Part shown: piece by piece, positions 34,823-44,700 of the stretch | Position numbering within the stretch: position 1 is the first letter of the stretch | How the letters are laid out: every line of letters starts with the position of its first letter | Assembly: GCA_022496185.1 (NCBI GenBank) | Contig: WTXG01000156.1 | Coordinates: 1-64,000, forward strand | DNA: 64,000 bases | From: Multifurca ochricompacta | Lineage: Eukaryota; Basidiomycota; Agaricomycetes; Russulales; Russulaceae | Direction of reading: 5' to 3' | Notes under the pieces: generated by a model | What the model was told of the DNA's origin: nothing | Seen by the model: the letters and a program-made list of their open reading frames with translations, nothing else | Databases searched by the model: none | Position numbers and translations under genes: made by a program

Positions 34823-36058
34823 ATGCTCTCTCAGCAACATTCTACCACCATCCAGTCCATCATGTCTTTTGTCACTGCCAATGCTGCCGTCGATGCCTTC
34901 ACCACCACCACTGTAGTGGTTGAGAACTTCCCCTCCACCCATCCCTCCACACGTCCCTCCTCCCCTATTGATTACGAAGCTGCTGAGGCCCAGGTTAAGA
35001 ACCAGTCTCCAAATCCAAACGACGACTTCAAACACAGCGAAGAACCGCACCCAAATGACCTATTGGGTATGGAGTTGGATGACGAGGTACCAGAGTTCCC
35101 ATTCTTCACCAACAACCCCAATTCATCGACATATTTCCCCCTTGAAATCACCATGGCTGACGGGACGGTCGCCATCGCCAAATATATATTCTACACCAAC
35201 GGAGGAATGGATGTCGCTGGATGTATGAAGAAAGATGGCCCTGTCTATGGGGCCCCGGTCTATTTAGAAGAAAGGTATACAGGACGTCTTCACCACACAC
35301 TGACTGATGAGCAGCTCAGACACCTGGCTGCTGAGGACTCCCGCGCCTTTGCAATCGATGAGGTGCTGAACGATATGCACCTTCCACATCTCAAAGCCAA
35401 GGTAATGAGACTGCGGAAGAATTTGACATTGCACACGACGCTCAATAAGCAATACAAGGAGCATGCGAAAATGATGGCAAGGCTGACTAACGGGATGTTC
35501 CAAGTCGAGCAGGAGTTGGTGGAGATCAGGAAGAGGCTGGAGATAGGGGATGCTTACCAGACTATTGCCAAACAGTACACTGACACGTTTGCACGACCCC
35601 TCCCCCCACGATCATTAGGGGCCGCCCCGAGGCTGATACTGAACCGGTTCGAAATGCCACGAATGCATGAGAACCCTCATGGAGAAACGTGCTGGCGATG
35701 CGACAGTAAATATCACATCAGCTGGAACTGCCCCTGAACCGCAAGTGGTGCCGGCACTGTCGTAGCAACCTCCACTGGAGCCGGTTTTGTATCTTCTGCC
35801 ATGTGGGAGTCGCCCAACGATTGTCAATCTGTCGGGGTGGTGCGGCAAGTGCCTTTGCCACAACTCCGGACACCGTGAGCTGGACTGTCCGATCCACGAT
35901 CTGTGCCACCTATGTGGCCAGCGCGGCCCATATGGGTTCCTGCATACCCACCAATGTCTGCAGGATTCAGACAGGGAGAATTACACACTGGATGATCGTA
36001 ATGTAGCCAACGATTACCTGGACTTGGTACAGGATGATGACGGTACGAGTCGTTCTAG
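34823..36058 (+). pseudogene. B1 ORF3: accessory protein with coiled coil and four Cys/His knuckles
   Basis: Begins 'MLSQQHSTTIQSIMSF' 37 nt after the pol stop. It contains a core 'DDEVPEFPFFTNNPNSSTY...TMADGTVAIAKYIFYTNGG' (about residues 85-130) and 'GPVYGAPVYLEERYTG'. A predicted coiled coil follows (about 190-260: 'LNKQYKEHAKMMARLTNGMF', 'EQELVEIRKRLE'). Four knuckles end it: 'CWRCDSKYHISWNC', 'CRHCRSNLHWSRFC', 'CGKCLCHNSGHRELDC' (its first Cys moved by a lost base), and 'CHLCGQRGPYGFLHTHQC'. Single-base losses at 35731-35734, 35813-35815 and 36053-36054 break the frame; restoring the count gives 412 aa, the same as B2. No signal peptide or membrane helix, so it is not an envelope protein. 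Function unknown; nucleic-acid binding is an inference from the knuckles. Confidence 0.8.
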
Positions 36059-36075
36059 CCGGGTCTGCTAGAACC

Positions 36076-36085
36076 AGAAGAGGGG
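36076..36085 (+). other. B1 polypurine tract
   Basis: AGAAGAGGGG ends 3 nt before the 3' LTR. Confidence 0.75.
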
Positions 36086-36088
36086 TGA

Positions 36089-36679
36089 TGTTACAATCCC
36101 TGCCGAGCAACCCCATTTTCTTCCACCTCCCCAACAGCGACCCGTCCTTGCTGCCCACTCTACACTTCATGATCACGTCCCCGTCCTGGGACCCATCACG
36201 TGCCTTACTCCCATCCCCGTGACTTGCTTTGGACTTGTTGACGTACTGTATACCTATGTTTGCTCTCTTTTCTCTTATCTTGTTATCTCCTTATCTTTAC
36301 GTTCGGACACTTACTTAATACCCTATCAGAAGCCCGACTTTATGCCGTCCGCTTCCGTATATTTGGCCCACTTGACTCCGTTATCTTATCTATAGACGCC
36401 CATTCAATTACATATATAAGTCCGCCGTAACTACATTGTAGACCTCAGACTCGACTTATTGAATACATCAGTGTTTGTCTTCTGGACTTCCCCTTGAAAC
36501 CTTTGACTCAATCATCTCAGTGCTTTTGGCACTTTCTGCTCAACATCATCACTAGGGAGCAGCCCCTTTGACATTGACTCATCCATTCGAACTCCAAGAG
36601 GTCCTATTGACCTCTTATCTGAACACACATACAAAGCTGTTGCACAAGTCGTGCAGAACGTCTCACACCAGACGTAACA
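36089..36679 (+). repeat. B1 3' LTR
   Basis: Partner of 28694-29285. It ends CGTAACA directly before TTTTA. Differences from the 5' LTR are nearly all transitions. Confidence 0.9.
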
Positions 36680-37588
36680 TTTTATCACTTGTATCTATTT
36701 AATTGTGAATGCGTTTTGATCTTATCACTTGTATTATCTTAGATGTATATCTTTAGTATCTAATTAATTGTGAACGCATTTTTGATCTTATCACTTAGAT
36801 GTACATCCCAAGTATCTAATTAATTGTGAACGCATTTTTGATCTTATCACTTGTATTAGATGTATATCCTAAGTATCTAATTAAATGTGAACACATTTTT
36901 GATCTTATCACTTAGATGTACATCCCAAGTATCTAATTAATTGTGAATGCATTTTGATCTTATCACTTGTATTAGATGTATATCCCAAGTATCTAATTAA
37001 CTGTGAACACATTTTTGATCTTATCACTTAGATGTATATCCTAAGTATCTAATTAATTGTGAATGCGTTTTTGATCTTATCAATTAGGCGTGATCCCGGC
37101 ATCTCTGTACCGATGTGTGCCGACGCGTGCATTCTTAAGCCTACCTTCCTAGATAGGAAGGCAATGCACGGTCCAATCAGTGCGCCCCACACTTCGCGTT
37201 TTTTCGCGTTTTTTCGCATTTCTATAGATATTGTAACTGATTCTTGTTTTATTTTGGATCGGATGCATGATCTGACTTGAAACTTTGTGGGATCGTAGTA
37301 ATATATATATTCTTTCTGTGTATGCAAGATGAAGATCTCTGGCTGCCTCAAACCTTACAAGTAAACCTACGAGTATACCCATGAGTACTCGGATCCATGC
37401 GAGTATAGGACTTGCGGCTCCAGGTGATCCGTGGGAACATACTCATGTGGATCCGAGTATGGGATTATCTAATCTAAATACCCACAAGTTTGGATCCAGG
37501 TAACTCACGAGTGCACTCGTGCTAGGCCCTAGTATACACAGAGGTTACATGGAGTGCTTGTGCCCAGGCTGATGGGGTAGAGCTGATC

Positions 37589-37596
37589 AAAAATCC
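37589..37596 (-). promoter_or_regulatory. B3 gag-pol -1 frameshift site (predicted)
   Basis: GGATTTTT on the minus strand, followed directly by TGA; same phase as in B1, B2 and C. The protein before it reads 'ILVEKAFAKKDF'. Confidence 0.55.
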
Positions 37597-37652
37597 TTTT
37601 TGGCAAATGCCTTTTCGACTAGAATGGTGCACACTTCTTCACTCTCCTTCAT

Positions 37653-38238
37653 TGTTACAACCTCTACCGTCTGTCCCTGTTTTCTTTCTACTCCCCAATG
37701 ACGACCCCTCTTTGCCACCCACCTTGCACTTCTCAATCACGTCTCCATCGTGGGATCTGTCACATGCCTTACTTCCATCCCCATGACCCGCTTTGTACTT
37801 GTTGATGCGATGTTTACTTATGTTTGACTTGTTATCTCATTATCGTCTTATCTTTACGACCAGACACTTACTTAATACCCTATCAGAAGCTAGACTTTAC
37901 GCCGTCCGCTTCCGTCTATTTGGGCCCACTTGACTCCGTATCCTTATCTTGTAGACGCCCATCAAGTTACGTATATAAGTCCGCTGTAGCTACACTGTAG
38001 ACCTCAGACTTGACTTATTGAATACATCGGTGCCTGTCTTCTGGACATCCCCTTTGATCTCTGACTCAGTTGTCTCAAGTACTTCCGGTACTTTCCCATT
38101 CAACATCGTCTTAGGGAGCGCCCCTTTGACTTTGACTCATTTCACTTTGTCTCCAAGAGGCCTTATTGGTTTCTTATCTGAACCCCCGAACCGCGCTGTC
38201 ACACAAGTTGTGTGGAATGTCCCGCACCGGGCGTAACA
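37653..38238 (+). repeat. B2 5' LTR
   Basis: TGTTACAACC...GGGCGTAACA. TATATAAG near 37,972 lies 34 nt before AGACTTGACTT (38006-38016). Confidence 0.9.
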
Positions 38239-38240
38239 TC

Positions 38241-38251
38241 AAGTCAAGTCT
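38241..38251 (+). promoter_or_regulatory. B2 self-complementary primer-binding site
   Basis: AAGTCAAGTCT pairs fully with AGACTTGACTT (38006-38016). Relative to B1, both partners changed at the same pair position (C:G to T:A). Confidence 0.72.
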
Positions 38252-38257
38252 CTCATC

Positions 38258-39769
38258 GTGGCTTCCAGCCGCAGTCAGACCTTGTTTAAAGAAGAGCTCA
38301 TTGAACGAAGAGACGAGAATAATCTTTCGCAGCAGACACTTGGTTCTGCCGCCTGGAAAGACTTTGAATCCGAGTTTGGATACTACGTCTATCACGACGG
38401 AAGATACCAACCGGTAGAATACGATGATGAGAAGAGGGTTTGGTATCGTATCTGATATTTGGACAGCTGACACTCTTGGGTCACTACAGGACCCGCCCCA
38501 CCTGAATTTGGATTAGGACCGTGGAGAGAAAATCCCCCGGCCATTGTCACGGACTCTGAACCAGAAGAGTACGTAGAAGAACACAGCAAAGAAGCACTGG
38601 TATTAGTGTCGACTACAACCCCAGTTGCACCGGCAGTTGTCACGTTCAGAGCCCCTGCTTTGACAACTCCTCAGATATCTATACAGTCCACCAACACCAT
38701 CACCACGTCAAAGCAAAGAATGTCCACTATCGCCGCCCAGCTCCCAGACCCAGCCCCTCCACCTCCGCCACCCCCACCAGTCATGATGCCGCCCAACATA
38801 CCCCCACCCTCAGGACGACTGTCGGGAGTACTACCCCAGACGTTCACAGGAGAATGCTCCCAAAGCAAGAAGTTCATGTTGGAGTTTACAACATTCAAAA
38901 ACTTCAATCACAATGTCCCCCAGATCATTAACCCCTTCCAATGTGCCAACCTCTTCCTATCTTTGATACGAGGGGACGCGGTAGATGACTGGACAATGGA
39001 ACAGCTGGAGTGGCTGAATGAACAAGTCGAAAGTGGTCGTCGCACCACTAGTGAAGGTCTTTGGGAAACTATCGCCCAGAGATTCAAGGATGCATTTACA
39101 GACAGACAGGCCAAGCAGAAGGCTGCCCGAGAATTGAAATCCCTTAAAATGGAAAAGGGAGAATTGGATGCCTATGTGGCTAAATTCAGAAGCCTGGCTA
39201 ACAGAGCTGGGTATGACACGGATGAAGAAGCAACACTGGACCTCTTCTCACAAGGGTTGCCTAATCCACTGGTCAAAAACATCATTCAGTTCCACCACCC
39301 CCAGGACTGGGATGCGTGGGTTGATGCTGCTCAACAACAGCAGCAGGATTATCTCGACTTCCAGACACGCTTTGGAGTCGATACCAAGAAGGGAAAGACT
39401 TGAGACCAGTGGAAGGCTGCCTTCGGGGTCAAGCCCGCCCATGCTCCCCAGAGGGATCCGAACGCGATGGATACCTCAGCTGACAGAACCAGAGCACGGG
39501 TGGCATTGACGGAAGACGAAAGGCAGACGTTGATGAAGGAAGGGAGGTGCTTTCGCTGCAAGGCACTGGGCCATATGTCAAGAGAATGCCCAAAGAAAGG
39601 GGTACGAGTGGCGGAAGCAATGGTTGCGCCTGTCCGTAACAACCCACCCACTGTCGATAAGAAAACGAAAGAAGAAAAAGCGCAAGAAATATGGGCGAAC
39701 ATGATGAAGGAGAGCGAGGAAGTGCGGGCCATCTTGGTAGAAAAGGCTTTCGCCAAAAAGGATTTTTGA
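38258..39769 (+). pseudogene. B2 gag
   Basis: Same organisation as B1 gag with one continuous frame: GTG start, 'WKDFESEFGYYVYHDGRYQP', Pro-rich linker, 'SGRLSGVLPQTFTGE', capsid helices, KGKT-TGA-DQWK at 39,401-39,403, CCHC 'CFRCKALGHMSRECP' (39,550-39,592), final KKDF-TGA at 39767-39769. Two further TGA near 38,454 and 38,466 sit where B1 has CGA codons (I-R-Y-S-D-S-R). No frameshift is needed inside gag. Confidence 0.86.
39760..39767 (+). promoter_or_regulatory. B2 gag-pol -1 frameshift site (predicted)
   Basis: GGATTTTT; the next codon in gag phase is TGA, while pol reads '...KGFLIGSTPSAWARALH' in the -1 frame. Confidence 0.6.
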
Positions 39770-39895
39770 TTGGCTCTACCCCGTCGGCCTGGGCACGAGC
39801 ACTACATGTAACCTCTGTGTATACTAGTCACTTCAAATCATTGAAAATACCAGTACATTTCGAGACTACACAGAGGATGGCTGACCGTGACATCC

Positions 39896-40488
39896 TGTCA
39901 CAGCTAGGTGCAGCGCTGTGTCTATATTCTGGGTTTCAAGGTCGAGTACCAAGACTTCAAGTCTTTCAAAGTCAAGTCAAGGTATGCTGGTCAAGGGCAC
40001 GTGCGCGAGGCGGAGTCGAGCAGAGACGCTAAGTTCTGCTACAAGTTTCTGGGGTCGAAGTTCCTCTAAGGCGCAATCTTAGAGGGTTCAAGTGGGAGTC
40101 TTTCAGTTCAATGAAGTGAGTCCTAGACACCTGTATTGAATACAGAAGAACAGACTTAGAGTCTTGTCCTGATCTACTAGGGGTTTATATACATGTTCTT
40201 GTGCTATGAAGGTTGGTTCTGGTAGTTACTAGAGTGTTCACTAGGTAGTCTAATGGTTGTACAGTAGAATACCCCAGAAGGATAAAGAAGGGAGAGGGGT
40301 TGCGCCCTCTGGATGTTGATCAGTAAGCCACTAAGTAGGATCAGTAAGCAAATCAGTCAGCATGTAAGTAATAAGTCCTTCATAAGCAAGTCATGTGTGT
40401 ATCTGTGATATAGTAAATAATAGAAAAAAAAACAAAGGTAAACGACATGATGCACATGACTCTAATACCAGCAGATGAAATCGTCACA
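39896..40488 (-). repeat. Element C 3' LTR
   Basis: Sense strand TGTGACG...CTGTGACA. Nearly identical to 46528-47121. Confidence 0.92.
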
Positions 40489-40491
40489 TTA

Positions 40492-40500
40492 CCCCCTTTG
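40492..40500 (-). other. Element C polypurine tract
   Basis: Sense strand CAAAGGGGG, 3 nt inside the 3' LTR. Confidence 0.7.
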
Positions 40501-40517
40501 TAAGTCTCTGGCTGACC

Positions 40518-41719
40518 TCAGACAGTGGGCTCGTCAGTCTGAAGTCGATCAGCAATGTGTGGCGGTGAGTGGCGCGCCTGGCGACGGTGAGGGAGATGTC
40601 GACTGCCTGGTCCCCCAGCCTGCAAGACAGCACATAGTTCAGGGTCTGGCACAAAACGAGCAACCTGAGTAGGGGGGATGGAGCGTGAAGGGGCATGGAT
40701 GTAAGTGAGGTGGGGGAATACCCTGTAGTAGAGGTCGGTGCACGACATGGCATGTGTGGCTTCACGGATGCTTTGTGAGGCTCGGTCAGCTTGGCGTCGC
40801 CAGTGAGCAACGTTGCGATGGGCTTCATCCAGGCAGTAAGTGGCATGGCGGAAGCGAGAGACTTCAGCCCAGGCTCCTGGGTCATGCATGTCGTCTAGAG
40901 CAGCATCCACCAGAGGGGTGTAGGATTGGTTGTCGTCAAATAGGTGCTGTTGGCGGCAGAGAGGAGGGGGTTGGGGCCATGAGCAAAGCGGTAGAATGTG
41001 GTGGCATAGAGAGGGGCATGGCTGATGGGATGACGTTTTCCCATCATGAAGTAGATGCGGGGGTCCACACAGCGGTATTCAAAGGCGACCCAGCGAGCAG
41101 TGTCAAGACGACCATCCCGGTCAACGATTCGTTGTGGGATGAAGCGGGGGGAGTGGATATGGTTGCGTTGAAAGGGGAAACCAGGAGAGTCGTAGTCTGA
41201 GCCTGGTTCGTTGACTTCATGTTGCGTTTGTGTGACAATGTCTTCAGCTGGGAGGTGTGCAAGGGCGGGGGATGTGGGGCGATAGATGAAGTGGGGGTCA
41301 TCGGGTGGGGGTCCCTGGGTCTGTAGTCTAGCTCGGGCCTCCTCCAGTAGAAGTAGAACTCTGTTGCGGATGTCGTCCTCCAAGGTTTGGTTTGCAGCTG
41401 TGAGTGTCATCGCCTGGGTGAGGTTGGTAGCTGGGTCGTCGGACAGAGCAAAAGGTGTTGATGGGCGTGGTGGAGAAGGAAGGGGGGTTGTTATTGGTGT
41501 AGGAGGTAGTGTGGGAGCAATCTGTGGTCGTATCATGGCGGCCTTGGTCGCAGCATCCAGAGCAGCAGATCTAGTAGCTTCGAAGACCTCAGGATCATTT
41601 ATAGGGGATGGCGCTCGTCCAGTGAGAGGGTGGCGGAAGCGGGAAGTAGACATTCTTGGGGTCAGGCGATAAAACTTGCGTTCTTGGGTGAGACGAGCAG
41701 GGTGTTTTATACGTGCCAT
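40518..41719 (-). pseudogene. Element C ORF3: accessory protein sharing the core of B-family ORF3
   Basis: Starts 'MARIKHPARLTQERKFYRL' 59 nt after the pol stop and ends just before the polypurine tract. A base missing from the plus-strand G5 at 40966-40970 splits it; counting it gives exactly 401 codons, 400 aa. Layout: basic N-terminus, Pro-rich stretch (about 66-92), a helix 'IRNRVLLLLEEARARL' (117-132), then the core 'GSDYDSPGFPFQRN...IVDRDGRLDTARW...HPISHAPLY' (173-239). The core aligns with the B ORF3 core in spacing and key residues (S-D-x-x-x-P-x-F-P-F-x-x-N, D-G, P-x-x-x-A-P-[VL]-Y). The C-terminus 'TYCLDEAHRNVAHWRRQAD' is helical and lacks the Cys knuckles of family B. No membrane segment. 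Function unknown. Confidence 0.78.
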
Positions 41720-41778
41720 AGGGGAGAAAAAAAGAAAAGGATGGGGGTACAAATTGTTGGGGTAGATGCACCCCTTCC

Positions 41779-44700
41779 TTAAGAGTGGCGTCGACCCTGG
41801 CGCCTGGAAATGGAATTGTAGTATTGTTTCACAAGGTCAGGGGCATGGCAGTCTTCTTTATTTACCCAGGAGTTGTCACTCGTGGGATAACCCTTCCAGC
41901 TAACCAGGAATTGTAGGTTCTGAGAGCGCCCAAAGAGTCTATGATCCAAAATGGCTTCTACTTCATATTCTTCCTCATGATTCACAATGTCAGGTGGGGG
42001 TCTCAGGAAATTTGGGCCATGTGCTTCTGTTTCCTTGTAAGGGGTCAGGAGATCAATGTGGAAGACATTGTGGATCTTCATGTGGGGTGGCAGAGATAAT
42101 CTATAAGCCACAGGAGAGATTTGGCCTGAAACGTGGAACGGGCCATATCGGCACAGGGCGAGTTTTGTCGAAGGGAAGTGCGTCTTGAGGTTCTTGCCTT
42201 TGAGCCAAACTTGCGAATCAACGGGGAGCACCGGGTATATTGGTTGTGCGGCGTGTGAACGAAAGGCTGCTTCGGCTCGTGCGCACACGTGTCGTAGACT
42301 ATTCAAGCGGTCGTCTAGGCGAGGGACGTCCGTGTTGGATAATTCTGCTTTCCAGTCTAGTGAAATGCCATGAATTAATGCATGTGGTGACATTTTAGTC
42401 CGATCGTGTGTCCAGGAATTGTGGACATATTCAGCAAGCGGGAGAAAGTCGGCCCATTGATGCTGATCGTTACCGACCCAGAGACAGAGATATTGTTCTA
42501 ACCATAAATTCATTCGCTCGCTTGCCCCGTCTGTGCGAGGATGAAATGCTGTGGATAGGTTCTGTTGGATCTGGAGGGTAGTCGCTAGTGCCCGAGAAAA
42601 TTGAGAAGTGAAGTGCGGATCGCGATCCAATATGACACGTCGCGGAACACCGAATAGCAGGAAGACGTGTCGATAATAAAGTGTCGCAATTCCCTCACCT
42701 GTGATGTCTTTCGAGCACGGAATGAATTTAGCCGCTTTTGAGCATCCTTGATCCACAATGGTTAGTACTGCATCGTAGCGACCCAAGACAGGAAGATCTG
42801 TGATGAGGTCCATGGCAATGTATTGGAATGGACCCGCGGACGCCGGTACGTCTAGTGGGAAAAGCGGAACTTTCTTTGTCAGTTTAGGCTTATTTTCTTG
42901 ACATAGCACACACCCGCGAATGTATTCGCGTACGAAGTCTGTAAGTCCCGGACCTTCGTAGTCTTGCTGAATTTTTCTGATTGTTTTATCAACGCCGGGG
43001 TGTCCCACCAGGACATGATCATGGTGCTGATGCAGAATGTGCTGTCGTTCGGGCAGAGTTCGGGGAAATGGGAGTTTATTGGTTCGGGCTACTTTGACGA
43101 ATAGCGCTGGTGGTAACATAGTGACTGCTTCATTGTCATTATCGCCGTGTTTGGCGTCGGGTCTACGCGATAGCATACCGGCTACTGTGTGGAGTTTGCC
43201 GGGGACATGTTCGAGGGAGAAGTCGAAGTCTGCTAGTTCCTGAAGCCATCGTGCTTGGCGTCGGTTCAGCTTCTGCGGTTCTTTGAAATATTGTAGATTA
43301 TTATGATCGGTGCGTACTTGTACCTTGTCTTGGGTCCCCAAAAGATATTGGCGCCATGTTTGGAAGGCAACCATGATAGCAAATAATTCTCGATCGTAGA
43401 TATCCCAATTTCTCTGGGTAGCATCTAGTGTCTTTGAGAGATACGCGATGGGGTGCAGTCGTCCGTCGTCGTCTTTTTGGCTAAGCGTTGCTCCGACTGC
43501 GAATCCTGAGGCATCTGTGTCTACAATGAAGGGTTTCATGAAATCTGGTTGAGCAAGGACCGGTTGGGAAGTTACTCTCTGTTTTAGGGTGTTGAAGGCG
43601 TTCTGTTCGTTTGTCGTCCACTTCCATGGATTCTTTGCACTTGTGAGAGCATTCAGGGGTGCTGCAATCTTACTGAATCCTTGTATAAACCGTCGATAGA
43701 ATTGGCAGAATCCCAGGAATGATCTAACTTCTTTAACCGTGGTCGGGGTTTTCCAGGACGTAATGCCTTCAACTTTTACTGGATCCATATGCACTTGATT
43801 GTCTTCTAGGATTAAGCCGAGGTATTTGATTCGTGTTTGCTCGAATGCACACTTTTCCGGCTTAAGATACAGATTGAGTTTATTGAGTTTGTCTAGGATT
43901 CGGTGTACTTTAGATCGGTGGTTTAGAGGGTTGGAGTCCGTGTGTATTAGGATGTCGTCCATGTACACCGTAAACCAGGCCTTTCCCGAGGCATCATGTT
44001 CGTCTAACTCTTCGCAGAATTCCACGTTCATCATGGTTTGAAACATGGCGGGTGAATTGGTTAGTCCGAAAAACATTACATTAGGCTCGTAGAGGCCGCA
44101 ATTTGTTTTGAACGCCGCTTTCCAGCGATCTTCTGGCACGATTTGTACGTTATTGTAGCCCCAACGGACATCCATCTTGGTAAATAGAGTGCTTCCTCGT
44201 ACGCGATCGATGAGCTCAGGTATGAGGGGAAGTGGGTACGTATTGCGGATGGTCCAGCTATTGAGCTTTCGATAGTCTTGTACTGGGCGTAGTTTTCCAT
44301 CTTTTTTCTTTATGAAAAAGAAGGGGGACACATAGGGCAATTTTGACTCAGTGATGTATCCCTTCCGTAGGTGCTCGTCTAAGAACTTATTGAGTGCTTC
44401 CTGTTCACCCGGTCCTAGTGGATAGATCTTGCAATCTAGTGTAGCGGGTGCGTCTGGTTTTAGTTCGATTTTGTGGTCCCAGGTTCGTGCTGCCGGAAAC
44501 CGTTGTGCTTCTTGGTCGCTAAAGACTTTCTGATGTCGATGATATTCCTTTGGGACGATCTGATCCCAGGTCCGTTCCATCGTATCTTTAGCTTTGATTG
44601 CTAATTCTTGTGCTATGTTGATATGCTTAAGTCGACTATCTGGTAGATTGAATGTGAGCGATTGACTAAGGGTCCCCGTTGTCCAATTGATATCCGGGTT

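Larger units (their letters stand above)
28694..36679 (+). mobile_element. Element B1: Ty3/gypsy chromovirus with a third ORF
   Basis: A 7.99-kb element with 592- and 591-bp LTRs (TGTTACA...CGTAACA) and a perfect 5-bp target duplication TTTTA (28689-28693 and 36680-36684) inside hAT copy 2. Order: LTR, self-primer site, gag, -1 frameshift site, pol with chromodomain, ORF3, polypurine tract, LTR. A solo LTR of another family interrupts the end of pol. Gag, pol and ORF3 carry TGA stops at former CGA codons and single-base losses, so it is inactive as written. Confidence 0.92.
28333..37531 (-). mobile_element. Non-autonomous hAT-like element, copy 2 (inverted), interrupted by B1
   Basis: Segments 28333-28693 and 36685-37531 add up to 1,208 bp, the same length as copy 1, in opposite orientation; element B1 lies between them with a TTTTA duplication. 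The left flank AGCAGGAC (28325-28332) is the complement of copy 1's target duplication. The right flank is GTATACAC (37532-37539), which belongs to element B3. Mismatched flanks show that this copy is a recombination or aberrant-transposition product, not a simple insertion. Confidence 0.83.

Noticed and set aside
34823..36058. Envelope gene after pol (retrovirus-like element)
   Set aside because: No signal peptide, membrane span or glycosylated surface-type region; instead a coiled coil and zinc-knuckle-like cysteines.
40754..41672. Plus-strand open frames (148 and 128 aa)
   Set aside because: Antisense shadows of element C ORF3; no motifs, and the opposite strand shows a consistent 400-codon protein.
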